This document shows, one piece after another, positions 33,655 through 41,717 of a stretch of DNA of 64,000 nucleotides. The position numbers and the translations under genes were made by a program. Each line of letters starts with the position of its first letter. The first letter of the stretch is position 1. The notes under the pieces are model-generated. The model was not told where the DNA came from and searched no databases. It was given only the letters and a program-made list of their open reading frames with translations. Origin of the DNA: Hymenobacter sp. J193 (GTDB lineage Bacteria > Bacteroidota > Bacteroidia > Cytophagales > Hymenobacteraceae); NCBI RefSeq assembly GCF_024700075.1, contig NZ_JAJONE010000001.1:3681001-3745000 (forward strand). The letters are read 5' to 3'.

Positions 33655-33990
33655 ATGAGCGTCACCCGACTGAAGCGGAAGCACCGCAAGAACATTGCGC
33701 GCGCCAACAACAAGCAGCGCATCATCAAGCAACTGCTCCTGACCCCCGTTCTGAAGAACGTGGACATCGAAGAGCTGAAAGCCAGCTTCAACGGCGGTGC
33801 TGCCCCCGCCCAATCCCAGACCAAAGCGGAGAAAGCAGCCGCCCGCTCCCAGAAGCAGGCTGATGCCAACGCCGAAGCCAGCGTAGCGCAGGACAATGCC
33901 GCCGCATTCGACGATGCTGAGGCTGTAACCAAGCCCGTAAACGAAGACGGTCAGGAAGGCGAGCATCCCAAGCCGGAAATTGCCCTCTAG
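33655..33990 (+). CDS. Small basic/acidic two-part hypothetical protein
   Basis: The product has 111 residues. The N-terminal 45 are strongly basic and probably nucleic-acid-contacting (MSVTRLKRKHRKNIARANNK, then RIIKQLLLTPVLKNVDIEELKASF). The remainder is disordered, Ala/Gln-rich and increasingly acidic, ending EHPKPEIAL. Short proteins with the same N-terminus recur in Cytophagales (recollection, not verified here). No function is known. It has its own promoter and terminator, so it is a single-gene transcript. Confidence 0.72.
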   Translation: MSVTRLKRKHRKNIARANNKQRIIKQLLLTPVLKNVDIEELKASFNGGAAPAQSQTKAEKAAARSQKQADANAEASVAQDNAAAFDDAEAVTKPVNEDGQEGEHPKPEIAL

Positions 33991-34031
33991 CTTGCCCGCC
34001 ACCCGCGTCGGTTGGCTCCTATAAATTGTTG

Positions 34032-34064
34032 AAAAGCGCCTTGTTCTCGGAGCAAGGCGCTTTT
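34032..34064 (+). terminator. Intrinsic terminator
   Basis: A 12-bp stem (34032-34043 with 34053-34064) continues into a T run up to 34066. It closes the gene ending at 33990 and, on the opposite strand, the one ending at 34074. Confidence 0.85.
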
Positions 34065-34073
34065 TTCGTGCTG

Positions 34074-34577
34074 CTATTCACCCGTGCGTGAGCCCAGCTC
34101 CACTACCTGAAGCTGCTGCACCTTGCCGGCCGCTACCTGAAACTTGAGTAGCGTGCGCACCTTATGAAAGCCGTGGCGGCCGGCGGCGCCGGGGTTCAGG
34201 TGTAGCAGCCCCAGGCGTGAGTCGGGCATCACCTTCAGAATATGGGAGTGCCCGCTGATAAACAAGCCGGGCCGCGCCTGCTGCACCAGCGGGCGGGCAG
34301 CGGGGCTGTAATGGCCGGGGTAGCCGCCAATGTGCGTCATCAGCACGCGCAGGCCGGCCACCTCAAAATCCTGCACCAGCGGCTGGGTCAGGCGCACGTC
34401 GCGGCCATCAATGTTGCCATACACCCCCCGCAGCGGGGCCAGCTCCTGCAGCTGCTCCACCACGGCCGCGGTGCCAAAGTCGCCGGCGTGCCAGATTTCG
34501 TCGCAGCCCCGCAGGTGGTGCAGAATCCGGTCGTCGAGGTAGCTGTGGGTGTCGGAGAGCAGGCCAATCTGTTGCAT
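34074..34577 (-). CDS. YfcE/MJ0936-family phosphodiesterase
   Basis: This 167-residue calcineurin-like enzyme shows LLSDTHSYLDDR (residues 6-17), IWHAGDFGT (28-36), the GNIDGRDVR strand (about 54) and LMTHIGGYPG with GHSHILKV, supplying the last His ligands. The fold is the compact YfcE type and metal-dependent. It probably cleaves a small phosphodiester, but the substrate is unknown. The start is the first Met before the beta strand, at 34577. Confidence 0.9.
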   Translation of the reverse strand: MQQIGLLSDTHSYLDDRILHHLRGCDEIWHAGDFGTAAVVEQLQELAPLRGVYGNIDGRDVRLTQPLVQDFEVAGLRVLMTHIGGYPGHYSPAARPLVQQARPGLFISGHSHILKVMPDSRLGLLHLNPGAAGRHGFHKVRTLLKFQVAAGKVQQLQVVELGSRTGE

Positions 34578-34877
34578 GATGCAAGGTAGTGGACAGGTGG
34601 CGGTTGCTCGTTGTCGGTTATTCGTTGTTCGTTTTCAGGTAACGACGGAAGAAGGGATGCTGTGTAAACGCCATGCAGGGTGCTGGCATGCAACCGCCCG
34701 CTAGCTGAACACTAGCAAAGAACAACTAACCACCGGCAACTGACAACGGAACCGCTGGCTTCACGTATCTTGCCCGGCTTGCCGGGTATTTCCGTTTGCC
34801 GATATTTATGCACTGATTTGCAAAGGAGCCCGGCGCACCCAACTGAATTTCCTGCTTTCCTCTCTATTACCCCCGCG
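34578..34877. other. Intergenic stretch before the Nudix gene
   Basis: About 300 bp between divergent genes, with no convincing gene. TATCTTGC at 34766-34773 is a weak -7 candidate for the gene at 34878. Otherwise the stretch is of mixed composition with short near-repeats around 34600-34640. Confidence 0.35.
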
Positions 34878-35585
34878 ATGAACGTTTTCATCAACGACAT
34901 TCCGCTGATTGTCAAGAAGACCAGCGATAAGGTGTACAAGCACCGCTACGACCTGATCCTGAACGCCGAGGACGAGTTTATCTCCAAGGACCTGGTGGGC
35001 GACGTGCTGGTGCGCGATGCTACGCCTGCGTTCATCGACCGGCTGCTGCGGCTGATGGAAGTGAAAAAGCTCAAGAAGCTCACCTCCCTCACGCTGCTGG
35101 CCCGCAAGAAAAAGGCCCTCATCCTGCACCTCAAAGACCAGTTCCGTATTGCCAAAGCCGCCGGTGGGCTAGTGGTGAAGGAGGGACTGATTCTGATGAT
35201 TTACCGCCTGGGCAAGTGGGACTTGCCCAAGGGAAAGCTCAAAAAAGATGAGGACCCGGCCGAAGGCGCCCTGCGCGAAGTGGAAGAGGAAACCAACGTG
35301 CAGCTGGCCCTCGGCGACAAGCTGCCCAGCACCTGGCACTCCTACGCCTACAACGGCAACAAGATCCTCAAGAAAACCAACTGGTACATCATGCAGTGCC
35401 TCGACGACTCGCTGATGAAGCCCCAGGCTGAGGAGTACATTGAGGAAGTGCGCTGGATGACGCCCCAGGAGGCCCTGGCTGTGCTGCCCGATACCTACGC
35501 CTCCATTGCCCTGGTGGTGCGCCACTACCTGAGCGAAGTAGCCGGCACCTCCAACGAACCCGCCGCAACCGAACCCGTTAAATAG
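34878..35585 (+). CDS. Nudix hydrolase
   Basis: The product has 235 residues. An extra N-terminal segment (about 1-90) with ISKDLVGDVLVRDATPAFID precedes the hydrolase. The Nudix box is complete: GKLKKDEDPAEGALREVEEE followed by TNV (G-x5-E-x7-REUxEE). WDLPKG before the box and TNWYIMQC after it are consistent with nucleotide-type substrates. I chose ATG 34878 (MNVFINDIPLIVKK). A Lys-rich middle part is probably soluble and cytoplasmic. The gene is followed by a small lipoprotein gene 28 bp downstream on the same strand. Confidence 0.88.
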   Translation: MNVFINDIPLIVKKTSDKVYKHRYDLILNAEDEFISKDLVGDVLVRDATPAFIDRLLRLMEVKKLKKLTSLTLLARKKKALILHLKDQFRIAKAAGGLVVKEGLILMIYRLGKWDLPKGKLKKDEDPAEGALREVEEETNVQLALGDKLPSTWHSYAYNGNKILKKTNWYIMQCLDDSLMKPQAEEYIEEVRWMTPQEALAVLPDTYASIALVVRHYLSEVAGTSNEPAATEPVK

Positions 35586-35613
35586 CGGACGTCCCTCTTT
35601 TTCTCCCTGCTTT

Positions 35614-36120
35614 ATGTCCGCTTCTTCTTTCTTTTCGCGCCGGCTGCTGGTGCCGGCCTTTGCCGGGCTGCTGGGTTTGGCTGGCTGCATGAACTCCCAG
35701 ACGGCCTCCGAGGCCGAGCGCCCCGCCGCTGAGCGCGGTACCGCCGTGGCACCCGGCAAGCTCGACGCAGGCAGCCTGCTCAAGCGCAATATCGACCAGC
35801 TGCGCCGCCAGCTGGGCCAGCCCCAGGAAGCCAGCGACGAGCTGGTAGGTGCCGACCCCAACGCTGACCAGATGAAAAGCACCAATGGTGAAGGCTGGAT
35901 CAACACCTTTCAGACCGAGGGCAACACGCTGGTGGTAACCTTCAACGCCCGCAACCGCCGCGTGAGCGACATTGTGCTGGTGGGCGAAAACGAAGACGAC
36001 CTGATGCTGCGCGGCGGCCTGATGATGACCAGCCCCGACTACATCGTGCTGCCCCTGCCCGATGGTGGCGGGGAGTCCGGCAAGGTGAAGGGCGTGCGCA
36101 TCATTCCGCGCCGCAAGTAA
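35614..36120 (+). CDS. Hypothetical lipoprotein
   Basis: The product has 168 residues, signal RRLLVPAFAGLLGLAGC with lipobox LAGC. An acidic/Ala linker follows, then a compact domain with RNIDQLRRQLGQPQEA, WINTFQTEGNTLVVTFNARNR and DYIVLPLPDGGGES. The Arg/Lys-rich tail ends GVRIIPRRK. The order resembles small Bacteroidota lipoproteins of unknown role. It lies 28 bp after the Nudix gene, so the two may be co-transcribed. Confidence 0.72.
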   Translation: MSASSFFSRRLLVPAFAGLLGLAGCMNSQTASEAERPAAERGTAVAPGKLDAGSLLKRNIDQLRRQLGQPQEASDELVGADPNADQMKSTNGEGWINTFQTEGNTLVVTFNARNRRVSDIVLVGENEDDLMLRGGLMMTSPDYIVLPLPDGGGESGKVKGVRIIPRRK

Positions 36121-36167
36121 GCCAGCATCTGGCAGTTAACTGATAGTTGTTAACTGACACGATACAC

Positions 36168-36261
36168 GCAGTAGGGTGCGGGGCTTGTCCCCGCCCGTCG
36201 TTGAACGAAATCTGTACAGATTGTTCAACGACGGGCGGGGACAAGCCCCGCACCCTACTGC
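36168..36261. repeat. Long palindrome with TCGTTGAACGA core
   Basis: A 39-bp perfect inverted repeat (36168-36206 with 36223-36261) has a 16-nt loop. It lies between convergent genes and ends only 2 bp from the corrected coaD stop. The 11-mer TCGTTGAACGA is at 36198-36208. It probably doubles as a bidirectional terminator. Confidence 0.75.
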
Positions 36262-36262
36262 A

Positions 36263-36738
36263 TTATATAGGGCCTTTTTCGCTAACAGCTGGCAATTTGA
36301 AGGGTACGAAGTCATCCACGTTGCCGCCGAAGCGGTGAATTTCGCGGATAATGGTGCTGCTGATAGCCGCCAGCGGGGGGAGGTAATCAGAAACACTGTT
36401 TCCAGCTCTGGGTTGACGTGGCGGTTGGCCTGGGCAATGGTGTTTTCGTACTCGAAGTCGGTGGTGTTGCGCAGGCCGCGCAGAAGGTACCGGGCCCCTG
36501 CCTGGCGGGCAAAATCGGCGGTGAGGCCCTTGTAGGTCTGCACCGTCACGCGGGGCTCATCAGCAAATACCTGCTCAATCATTGTAGCCATCTGCTCCAC
36601 GGGCAGGTAGCGGGTTTTGCTGCTGTTATTGCCGATGGCAATAATAATCTGGTCGAACAGGCCTACCCCGCGCTGCACTACATCAAGATGCCCATTCGTG
36701 AACGGGTCGAAAGAACCGGGAAACAGCGCTATGTTCAT
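36263..36738 (-). CDS. coaD: Pantetheine-phosphate adenylyltransferase (frameshifted)
   Basis: This enzyme makes dephospho-CoA from 4'-phosphopantetheine and ATP, the fourth step of CoA synthesis. From ATG 36738 it reads MNIALFPGSFDPFTNGHLDV, with the nucleotidyl-transferase T/HxGH motif as TNGHL. It continues KGLTADFARQAGARYLLRGLRNTTDFEYENTIAQANRHV normally. The frame breaks at a run of six C (plus strand G 36375-36380): with seven C it reads LAAISSTIIREIHRFGGNVDDFVPFKL, as expected, and ends at 36263. CoaD is normally essential and single-copy, so this is most likely a sequencing or assembly error. Confidence 0.88.
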
Positions 36739-36823
36739 GCGGTGAATGAGCGAATGAATGACTGAGTGAAGTAGCAAAAACTGCCATTGCTACGCGTAAC
36801 AGCACGCCAGCAAGAGACACAAC

Positions 36824-37702
36824 TCAGCACAAATGCAGGCTGAACAGGTCGAAGTAGCGGTACTCGAACACGTCGTTGAGGCGGTAGCTGTAGCCCAGGT
36901 CGTAGGGGCGGTTGCCGAAGCGGATGTTGCGGATGTACTTGCGCAGAATGGTGAACAGGGCCGAGTCGTGCAATAGGTCGCCCCAGACGAGCACCGGGTC
37001 CTGGTCGGGGTTGAGCTGCATTTCCTGCATCACCAGGATGATGTAGTAAATCAGGTCCTCGGGCGTAGAGAAGGCAAACACGTTGCAAAACTCCGGCTGC
37101 TTATCACGCACCACCAGGAGCGTGACTTCCTGCTGACTGATGCTCACGTAAAGGCGGCGGGGGGCGCCCCGGTCGCTCTGGTGCACGAGGCCCTCCAGCA
37201 GGGCGCTGGTGTGGTGCAGCAGCTTGCCGGTGGGGTAGAGGCGCCCAAACCACTCGGCCACATCCCGCTCGGCCGCAAACACGCTCACAATGTCGCGGCC
37301 GGCGTGCCGGTAGCTACGCACTACTTCCCGGGCCGCGTCGGCGCGGTGGTGCAGGCGCAGATAGGTGTCCTCGTCGCCCTCGCGGAACAGGGGTGCTGGC
37401 AGCAGGGTGAAGTGGCGGTTGTGCACCGAAAGGCGCACCTGGTTCCAGCCCGGCTGGCCTACCAGATCATGCTGCGCGGTGAGGATTTGGAGCTGTTCGG
37501 CCAGCGGGGTGGCGGGCTGGGGTGCGTAGTCTTCCAGCAGGAGGAACTTGTTGCGCCGCGCATCGGCCACGCCCACCCGCAGCCCGGCCGCGCCCGCCGA
37601 GAGGTACAGGTTGTAGGCGGCCAGCTGGTCCGGGTCCAGCGTCTCATCACGCAGGCTGGGCAGCGCGGCTAAGGCAGCGGCAGTAGAAGCAGAGTCGGAC
37701 AC
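36824..37702 (-). CDS. DUF3822 family protein
   Basis: The product has 292 residues. The start is a GTG at 37702 (MSDSASTAAALAALPSLRDE); the frame extends to 37738, but that region is occupied by the TACCTTTG promoter. Conserved blocks are YNLYLSAGAAGLRVGVADARRNKFLLLEDY and the internal YVSISQQEVTLLVV segment. The C-terminus is YSYRLNDVFEYRYFDLFSLHLC. DUF3822 proteins are actin-like-fold Bacteroidota proteins of unknown function, commonly encoded near coaD. That is also the case here: coaD is 85 bp downstream on the same strand. Confidence 0.85.
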   Translation of the reverse strand: MSDSASTAAALAALPSLRDETLDPDQLAAYNLYLSAGAAGLRVGVADARRNKFLLLEDYAPQPATPLAEQLQILTAQHDLVGQPGWNQVRLSVHNRHFTLLPAPLFREGDEDTYLRLHHRADAAREVVRSYRHAGRDIVSVFAAERDVAEWFGRLYPTGKLLHHTSALLEGLVHQSDRGAPRRLYVSISQQEVTLLVVRDKQPEFCNVFAFSTPEDLIYYIILVMQEMQLNPDQDPVLVWGDLLHDSALFTILRKYIRNIRFGNRPYDLGYSYRLNDVFEYRYFDLFSLHLC

Positions 37703-37735
37703 GGGCAAAAGCAAAGGAAAAAGAACAGGGGCGCC

Positions 37736-37743
37736 CAAAGGTA
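37736..37743 (-). promoter_or_regulatory. -7 element of the DUF3822/coaD unit
   Basis: Minus-strand TACCTTTG matches the consensus perfectly, 33 nt before the GTG start. Confidence 0.6.
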
Positions 37744-37781
37744 CAAACCCGTTGGCGTTGTGTGGTCCGGGGCCGGGTAGC

Positions 37782-37865
37782 GTGACATTACTATGTCACA
37801 CCTGTGACATCAGCACGATCTACTTGGGACATTACTATGTCTTGCTCGGGACATAGTAATGTCCG
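37782..37865. repeat. Triplicated ACATTACTATGT element with hairpin
   Basis: The 14-mer GACATTACTATGTC occurs at 37784-37797, at 37828-37841 and, inverted, at about 37850-37863. The first copy lies in a palindrome with 7-bp arms (GTGACAT and ATGTCAC). The last two form a 15-bp hairpin (37827-37841 with 37850-37864). The cluster lies just upstream of the DUF3822 promoter and just downstream of the Nudix stop, so it could be an operator, a terminator or both. Confidence 0.6.
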
Positions 37866-37892
37866 GAAAAGCGGCTTCCTGGTAGCAGCAAG

Positions 37893-38411
37893 CTACCGGC
37901 GGGTTTTATCGAACACCACCTGGGGGATGAACACGTCGTCGGGGCTGAGGATGTGGCGCAGGAGGGGGTGAAGCTGCTGGGGGTCGAAGGCGCCCAGCTG
38001 GCGCGGGGTGAAGTAGGCCAGCTTGGTGAGCAGTTGGGCGTCACGGGCGTGCTCGGGGTCAAGGCCCAGCTTGGCTTCGGCGGAGTCGTCGGCCAGGGTC
38101 ACCTCAAAAAACAGCTCCAAGGCCTGCAGCTCCCCACGCCGGAACTCATGCACGTGCAGAAACCGGCCTACCGTCACCAGCAAACCGGTTTCTTCCCGAA
38201 ACTCCCGCTGCAGGCATTCCTGCACCGACTCACCGAACTGCCACCCCCCACCGGGTGGCGACCAAAACGGAATACCATCGGGCAGCAAGCCCCGGTGAGC
38301 GGCCAGCAACACGGCATTTTGGCGCAGCAGCAGGCCGCCTACCCGCACACGCACCTGGCCGGCGTAGGGTCTGAGCAGCGAAGCGGCAAGGTCGGGCGAA
38401 AGATCAGGCAT
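37893..38411 (-). CDS. Nudix hydrolase
   Basis: The product has 172 residues from ATG 38411 (MPDLSPDLAASLLRPYAGQV). RVRVGGLLLRQNAVLLAAHR leads to the substrate strand, and the Nudix box is GGGWQFGESVQECLQREFRE followed by ETGL, with correct spacing. VHEFRRGELQALELFFEV after the box is typical of nucleoside-phosphate pyrophosphatases. It is cytoplasmic and single-domain. The gene is followed by the ACATTACTATGT repeat cluster. Its upstream neighbour, DUF4126, starts on the same strand with a gap of 28 bp. Confidence 0.88.
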   Translation of the reverse strand: MPDLSPDLAASLLRPYAGQVRVRVGGLLLRQNAVLLAAHRGLLPDGIPFWSPPGGGWQFGESVQECLQREFREETGLLVTVGRFLHVHEFRRGELQALELFFEVTLADDSAEAKLGLDPEHARDAQLLTKLAYFTPRQLGAFDPQQLHPLLRHILSPDDVFIPQVVFDKTRR

Positions 38412-38439
38412 AGGTGGTGGGATACGAGGAAAAGAAAGG

Positions 38440-39042
38440 TTAGTGCCCGGTGGGTGGCAGCGGGCGGCGCGAGGCCAGCAGGCGGCGGCCCCGGCGCCAC
38501 AGCCGTCCCGCAAGGTACACCACGAACACCAGGGCTGCCACCGCTACCAGCACGGGCAGCAGCAGGCCCAGTACCGAGCCTACCACGGCCAGCAGGTTTT
38601 CGCCGGTGGCCAGCACGGGGTTAGCTAGGCCGCCGGTGGTTACGGTGGAGCCCGCCCGCAGCAGGGAGGTACCCGTCTGGATAACGCCGGCCGTGCCTCC
38701 GCCCACCAGGATGCCCAGCCCCCAGCGCAGCACCGGGTCTAACTCGGGCAGGGACGAAGTCATCAGCAAGGTGCCGGCAATAAACGAGGCAGGCGTGGTG
38801 ATAGTATCCAGGAAATTATCCACCACGGGTACGTAGTAAGCCAGCATTTCGGCCACTGTGGCTGTGGCCAGCACCCCAAACGCCGCCCAGGTTCCCAGCC
38901 ACGCGAAGCCGGGAGAAGGCGCCATATACCCCGTGAGGTAGGCCACGTTGGCGGCCAGTAGCGGCACAAACACCCGGAAGCCGCTGCACGCGGCCAGGGC
39001 CAGCCCGAGGGCGCCCGATAAGAGGTAAAGCTTGGGTTCCAT
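38440..39042 (-). CDS. DUF4126 membrane protein
   Basis: This 200-residue integral membrane protein has 5-6 hydrophobic segments: LYLLSGALGLALAACSGFRVFVPLL, VATATV-like 60s, VVDNFLDTITTPASFIAGTLLM, GIQTGTSLLRAG and a final VVGSVLGLLLPVLVAVAALVFVVYLA. The conserved SGFRVFVPLL, PVVDNFLDTITTPAS and GGLANPVLATGEN are diagnostic of DUF4126. The function is unknown. It is transcribed away from the thioesterase at 39119, sharing an 80-bp divergent promoter region. Confidence 0.88.
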   Translation of the reverse strand: MEPKLYLLSGALGLALAACSGFRVFVPLLAANVAYLTGYMAPSPGFAWLGTWAAFGVLATATVAEMLAYYVPVVDNFLDTITTPASFIAGTLLMTSSLPELDPVLRWGLGILVGGGTAGVIQTGTSLLRAGSTVTTGGLANPVLATGENLLAVVGSVLGLLLPVLVAVAALVFVVYLAGRLWRRGRRLLASRRPLPPTGH

Positions 39043-39104
39043 AGCAGTAGGGCAGTAGTCGGGTTTAAGGTACGCAACTCTGCGGTTCAGGACTATCTGA
39101 GCGG

Positions 39105-39112
39105 TATCTTTG
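39105..39112 (+). promoter_or_regulatory. -7 element 6 nt before the thioesterase gene
   Basis: TATCTTTG matches TAnnTTTG; the ATG at 39119 starts 6 nt later. This predicts a leaderless mRNA, as for nhaA. Confidence 0.6.
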
Positions 39113-39118
39113 CCCTAC

Positions 39119-39562
39119 ATGACACCTCCCGAAAGTCCCCAGGCAACAGCGCCCGACGAGCTGGAAACCCGCATTCGTCGCCGGCTAAAGCGCCAGCATT
39201 TCATGCACCACATCGGCGCCGAACTCACGCGCATTGAGCCGGGGCGCGTAGAGGCGGAAGTCCTGCTGCAACAGCAGCACCAGCAGCACGGGGGCTTTGC
39301 GCACGGTGGCCTAATAGCTACGCTGGCCGATCTGGCAGCAGGCTTTGCCGCCGTTACCCTGGCCCCGGAAGACGTGAGCCTAGTAACGGCTGAACTCAAA
39401 ACCACTTACCTGCGCCCCGGCGTCGGCCAGAAGCTCCGTGCCGTGGGGTGGGTGCTGAAGCCCGGCCGCCGCCTTTATTTCTGCGAAGCCGAAGTGTGGG
39501 CTGACGACAAGCTGATTGCCAAAGCTTCGGCTACCATGGCCGTGGTAGAGCCACAAGGGTAA
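39119..39562 (+). CDS. PaaI-like hotdog thioesterase
   Basis: The product has 147 residues from ATG 39119; an upstream TTG lies in the promoter. The hotdog fold signature is HHIGAELTRIEPGRVEAEVLL, followed by QHGGFAHGGLIATLADLAAGFAAVTL. That contains the HGG(x)-type catalytic helix start and the Asp/Glu-like active-site region. VSLVTAELKTTYLRPGVGQKL and AEVWADDKLIAKASATMAVV close the fold. It hydrolyses acyl-CoA esters (family knowledge). The precise substrate is open. Confidence 0.88.
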   Translation: MTPPESPQATAPDELETRIRRRLKRQHFMHHIGAELTRIEPGRVEAEVLLQQQHQQHGGFAHGGLIATLADLAAGFAAVTLAPEDVSLVTAELKTTYLRPGVGQKLRAVGWVLKPGRRLYFCEAEVWADDKLIAKASATMAVVEPQG

Positions 39563-39612
39563 AAAGCTAGAGCGTGCTGGGTAATTTAGGAAAGTGAAAA
39601 GCTTGAGCAGCT

Positions 39613-40131
39613 ATGAAGATTATTCTTTCAGCGTTATTCGTCCTAGCCCTTGCCGGGTGCCAATCGGAGCAAACAGTACCCGGCCAAAATCCGTCTACCG
39701 CTGCATCCTCTTCTGCGTTGCTGGCCCCACTGCCGCCGCCCGATGATAGCCTAGTGCTGGCGGGAATTTACCAGCTTCAGCAGCAGGTGGCAGTTGAGCG
39801 GTCGGTAGGTGCCTTGCAACTTTTGGATTCCATCTATTGCCAGAGTGATGGGTATCTTTCGGAAGGCATCAGCGAGGCCGCCGCTGCTATATGGGCGCAA
39901 CAGCCCATGCTGACGTTGCGCTACCTTGAGCGGCACCCCAAAGCCTGCCTGCGCCAAGCGGTTGTCTGGGGAATCAGCGCCAATTTTTCCACGGAGGAAA
40001 ATCGGGTTCAGGCTTTGGCCAACTTCCGGCAAACGGCCTTAGATAGTGGCCGCCGTGCGGGACTTTCTGGTCGCGAAATGTTGTTCTTGCAGCAGTTTAT
40101 TAGTGAGGTCAATCCGACCCTGCTCGATTAA
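39613..40131 (+). CDS. Hypothetical lipoprotein
   Basis: The product has 172 residues, with signal MKIILSALFVLALAGC, lipobox LAGC. A Ser/Pro-rich linker leads to a helical domain (about 50-172) with LAGIYQLQQQVAVERSVGAL, ISEAAAAIWAQQPMLTLRYLE and QQFISEVNPTLLD at the end. No clear family. Cys residues in the domain (YCQSDGY, KACLRQAV) may form a disulfide. It is located 50 bp after the thioesterase gene. Confidence 0.68.
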   Translation: MKIILSALFVLALAGCQSEQTVPGQNPSTAASSSALLAPLPPPDDSLVLAGIYQLQQQVAVERSVGALQLLDSIYCQSDGYLSEGISEAAAAIWAQQPMLTLRYLERHPKACLRQAVVWGISANFSTEENRVQALANFRQTALDSGRRAGLSGREMLFLQQFISEVNPTLLD

Positions 40132-40164
40132 AAGGCCCTGCGGCATTATTCTTTTTACCTACTT

Positions 40165-41577
40165 ATGCTCTCACTCCGCCTTCCTTCCGTCCGCGACTTT
40201 TTCCCGTACGAGCCCACGCCCGACCAAGCCCTGCTGTTTCAGCAGCTCGACCTGTTTCTGCGCGACGAGCTGCCCGGGCGCAAGGCCTTTGTGTTGCGCG
40301 GCTATGCGGGCACCGGAAAAACCACTGTGGTCAGCGCCCTGGTGCAGTGGCTGCACCACCGCCAGCGCAAGTACACGCTCATGGCACCTACCGGCCGCGC
40401 CGCCAAGGTAATGAGCACCTACTCGGGCGTGCCGGCCAGCACCATCCATAAGAAAATCTACCGGCAAACCAGCGGCTCGCCCTCCGAGCGACTCTCGTTT
40501 CAGCGGCAGGTAAACCGCACGGCCGACATGCTCTACATCGTGGACGAGGCATCCATGATTTCCGACGAAAAGGCCTTCGGCGAAAACGGCCTGCTGGATG
40601 ACTTGATGGGCTACGTGTTCGAGAAGCAAACCAACCGCCTGCTACTCATCGGCGACACGGCCCAGCTGCCGCCCGTGGGCCAGCTGCTCAGCCCCGCCCT
40701 CGACCCCGAGCTCCTGGCTCACCGCTTCCGGGCCCACGTGCAGTCGGTGGAGCTGCGCCAGGTGATGCGCCAGGCCGAGTCCTCAGGCATCCTGATGAAC
40801 GCCACGGTGCTGCGGGAAGAGCTGCGGGAAGAGCAGCCCAAAATCACCTTCTTCACCAAAGGCTACCCCGATATCTTCTCTATGGGCGGCGACAAGCTCG
40901 AAGACGGCCTGCGCTGGGCTTACAAGAACTTTGGCCACGAGAATACCACCATCATCTGCCGCTCCAACAAGAACGCCAACCAGTACAACCAGTTTATCCG
41001 GCGCATCCTGTTCGATGCCGAGGACGAAATTGAGTCGGGCGACTACCTGATGGTGGTGCGCAACAACTACTTCTGGCTGCCCAAGGACTCAGAAATCGGG
41101 TTTCTAGCCAACGGCGACTTTGTGCAGGTGGTGAAGATTGTGCGGCGCACCGAGGAGTTCGGCTTCCGCTTCGCCGATGCCCGCGTCCGCCTCGTGGACT
41201 ACCCCGACGAGCCCGACATGGAAGTAAAGCTTCTGCTCGATACCCTGCACACAGAAAGTCCAGCCCTGCCCGCCGATCGCAGCAAAGCCCTCTACGACGC
41301 CGTGGGCCTTGATTACGCCGACCTGCCCACCAAGAAAGACCGCTCCGCTGCCCTGCGCAAAGACCCGTTCCTGAATGCCCTGCAGGTAAAATTCGCCTAC
41401 GCCCTCACCTGCCACAAAGCCCAGGGCGGCCAGTGGCAGGCCGTGTTCGTCGACCATGGCTTCCTGAAGGACGAGATGGTGAACTCCGAATTTGCGCGCT
41501 GGCTCTACACGGCCATCACGCGGGCGGCCGAGCGGCTGTTTCTGCTGAACTTCAACCAGAAGCTGCTGGCCGAGTAA
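40165..41577 (+). CDS. RecD-like ATP-dependent DNA helicase
   Basis: This 470-residue superfamily 1 helicase has Walker A LRGYAGTGKTTVVSAL (about 45-60), motif Ia LMAPTGRAAKVMSTYSG, motif II IVDEASMISDE, motif III LLIGDTAQLPPVG and the C-terminal UvrD_C_2 block ALTCHKAQGGQWQAVFVDHG ending YTAITRAAERLFLL. The arrangement is that of AAA_30/RecD-type single-subunit helicases that are common in Bacteroidota. It is probably involved in recombination or repair. It has no RecB or RecC partner nearby. The ATG follows 33 bp after the previous gene. Confidence 0.92.
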   Translation: MLSLRLPSVRDFFPYEPTPDQALLFQQLDLFLRDELPGRKAFVLRGYAGTGKTTVVSALVQWLHHRQRKYTLMAPTGRAAKVMSTYSGVPASTIHKKIYRQTSGSPSERLSFQRQVNRTADMLYIVDEASMISDEKAFGENGLLDDLMGYVFEKQTNRLLLIGDTAQLPPVGQLLSPALDPELLAHRFRAHVQSVELRQVMRQAESSGILMNATVLREELREEQPKITFFTKGYPDIFSMGGDKLEDGLRWAYKNFGHENTTIICRSNKNANQYNQFIRRILFDAEDEIESGDYLMVVRNNYFWLPKDSEIGFLANGDFVQVVKIVRRTEEFGFRFADARVRLVDYPDEPDMEVKLLLDTLHTESPALPADRSKALYDAVGLDYADLPTKKDRSAALRKDPFLNALQVKFAYALTCHKAQGGQWQAVFVDHGFLKDEMVNSEFARWLYTAITRAAERLFLLNFNQKLLAE

Positions 41578-41717
41578 TGCGTAGGTGCAACCTATTCAGC
41601 TGGTTGTGGGTTTCTCACCAAACGCTCATTTCCGCAACGCTAAACTGGCAGGATAATTGGCGCGGGCCGCAAAACCATTTACTTTTGAATATCAACCTCA
41701 TTTTCAACTTCCCAGTC

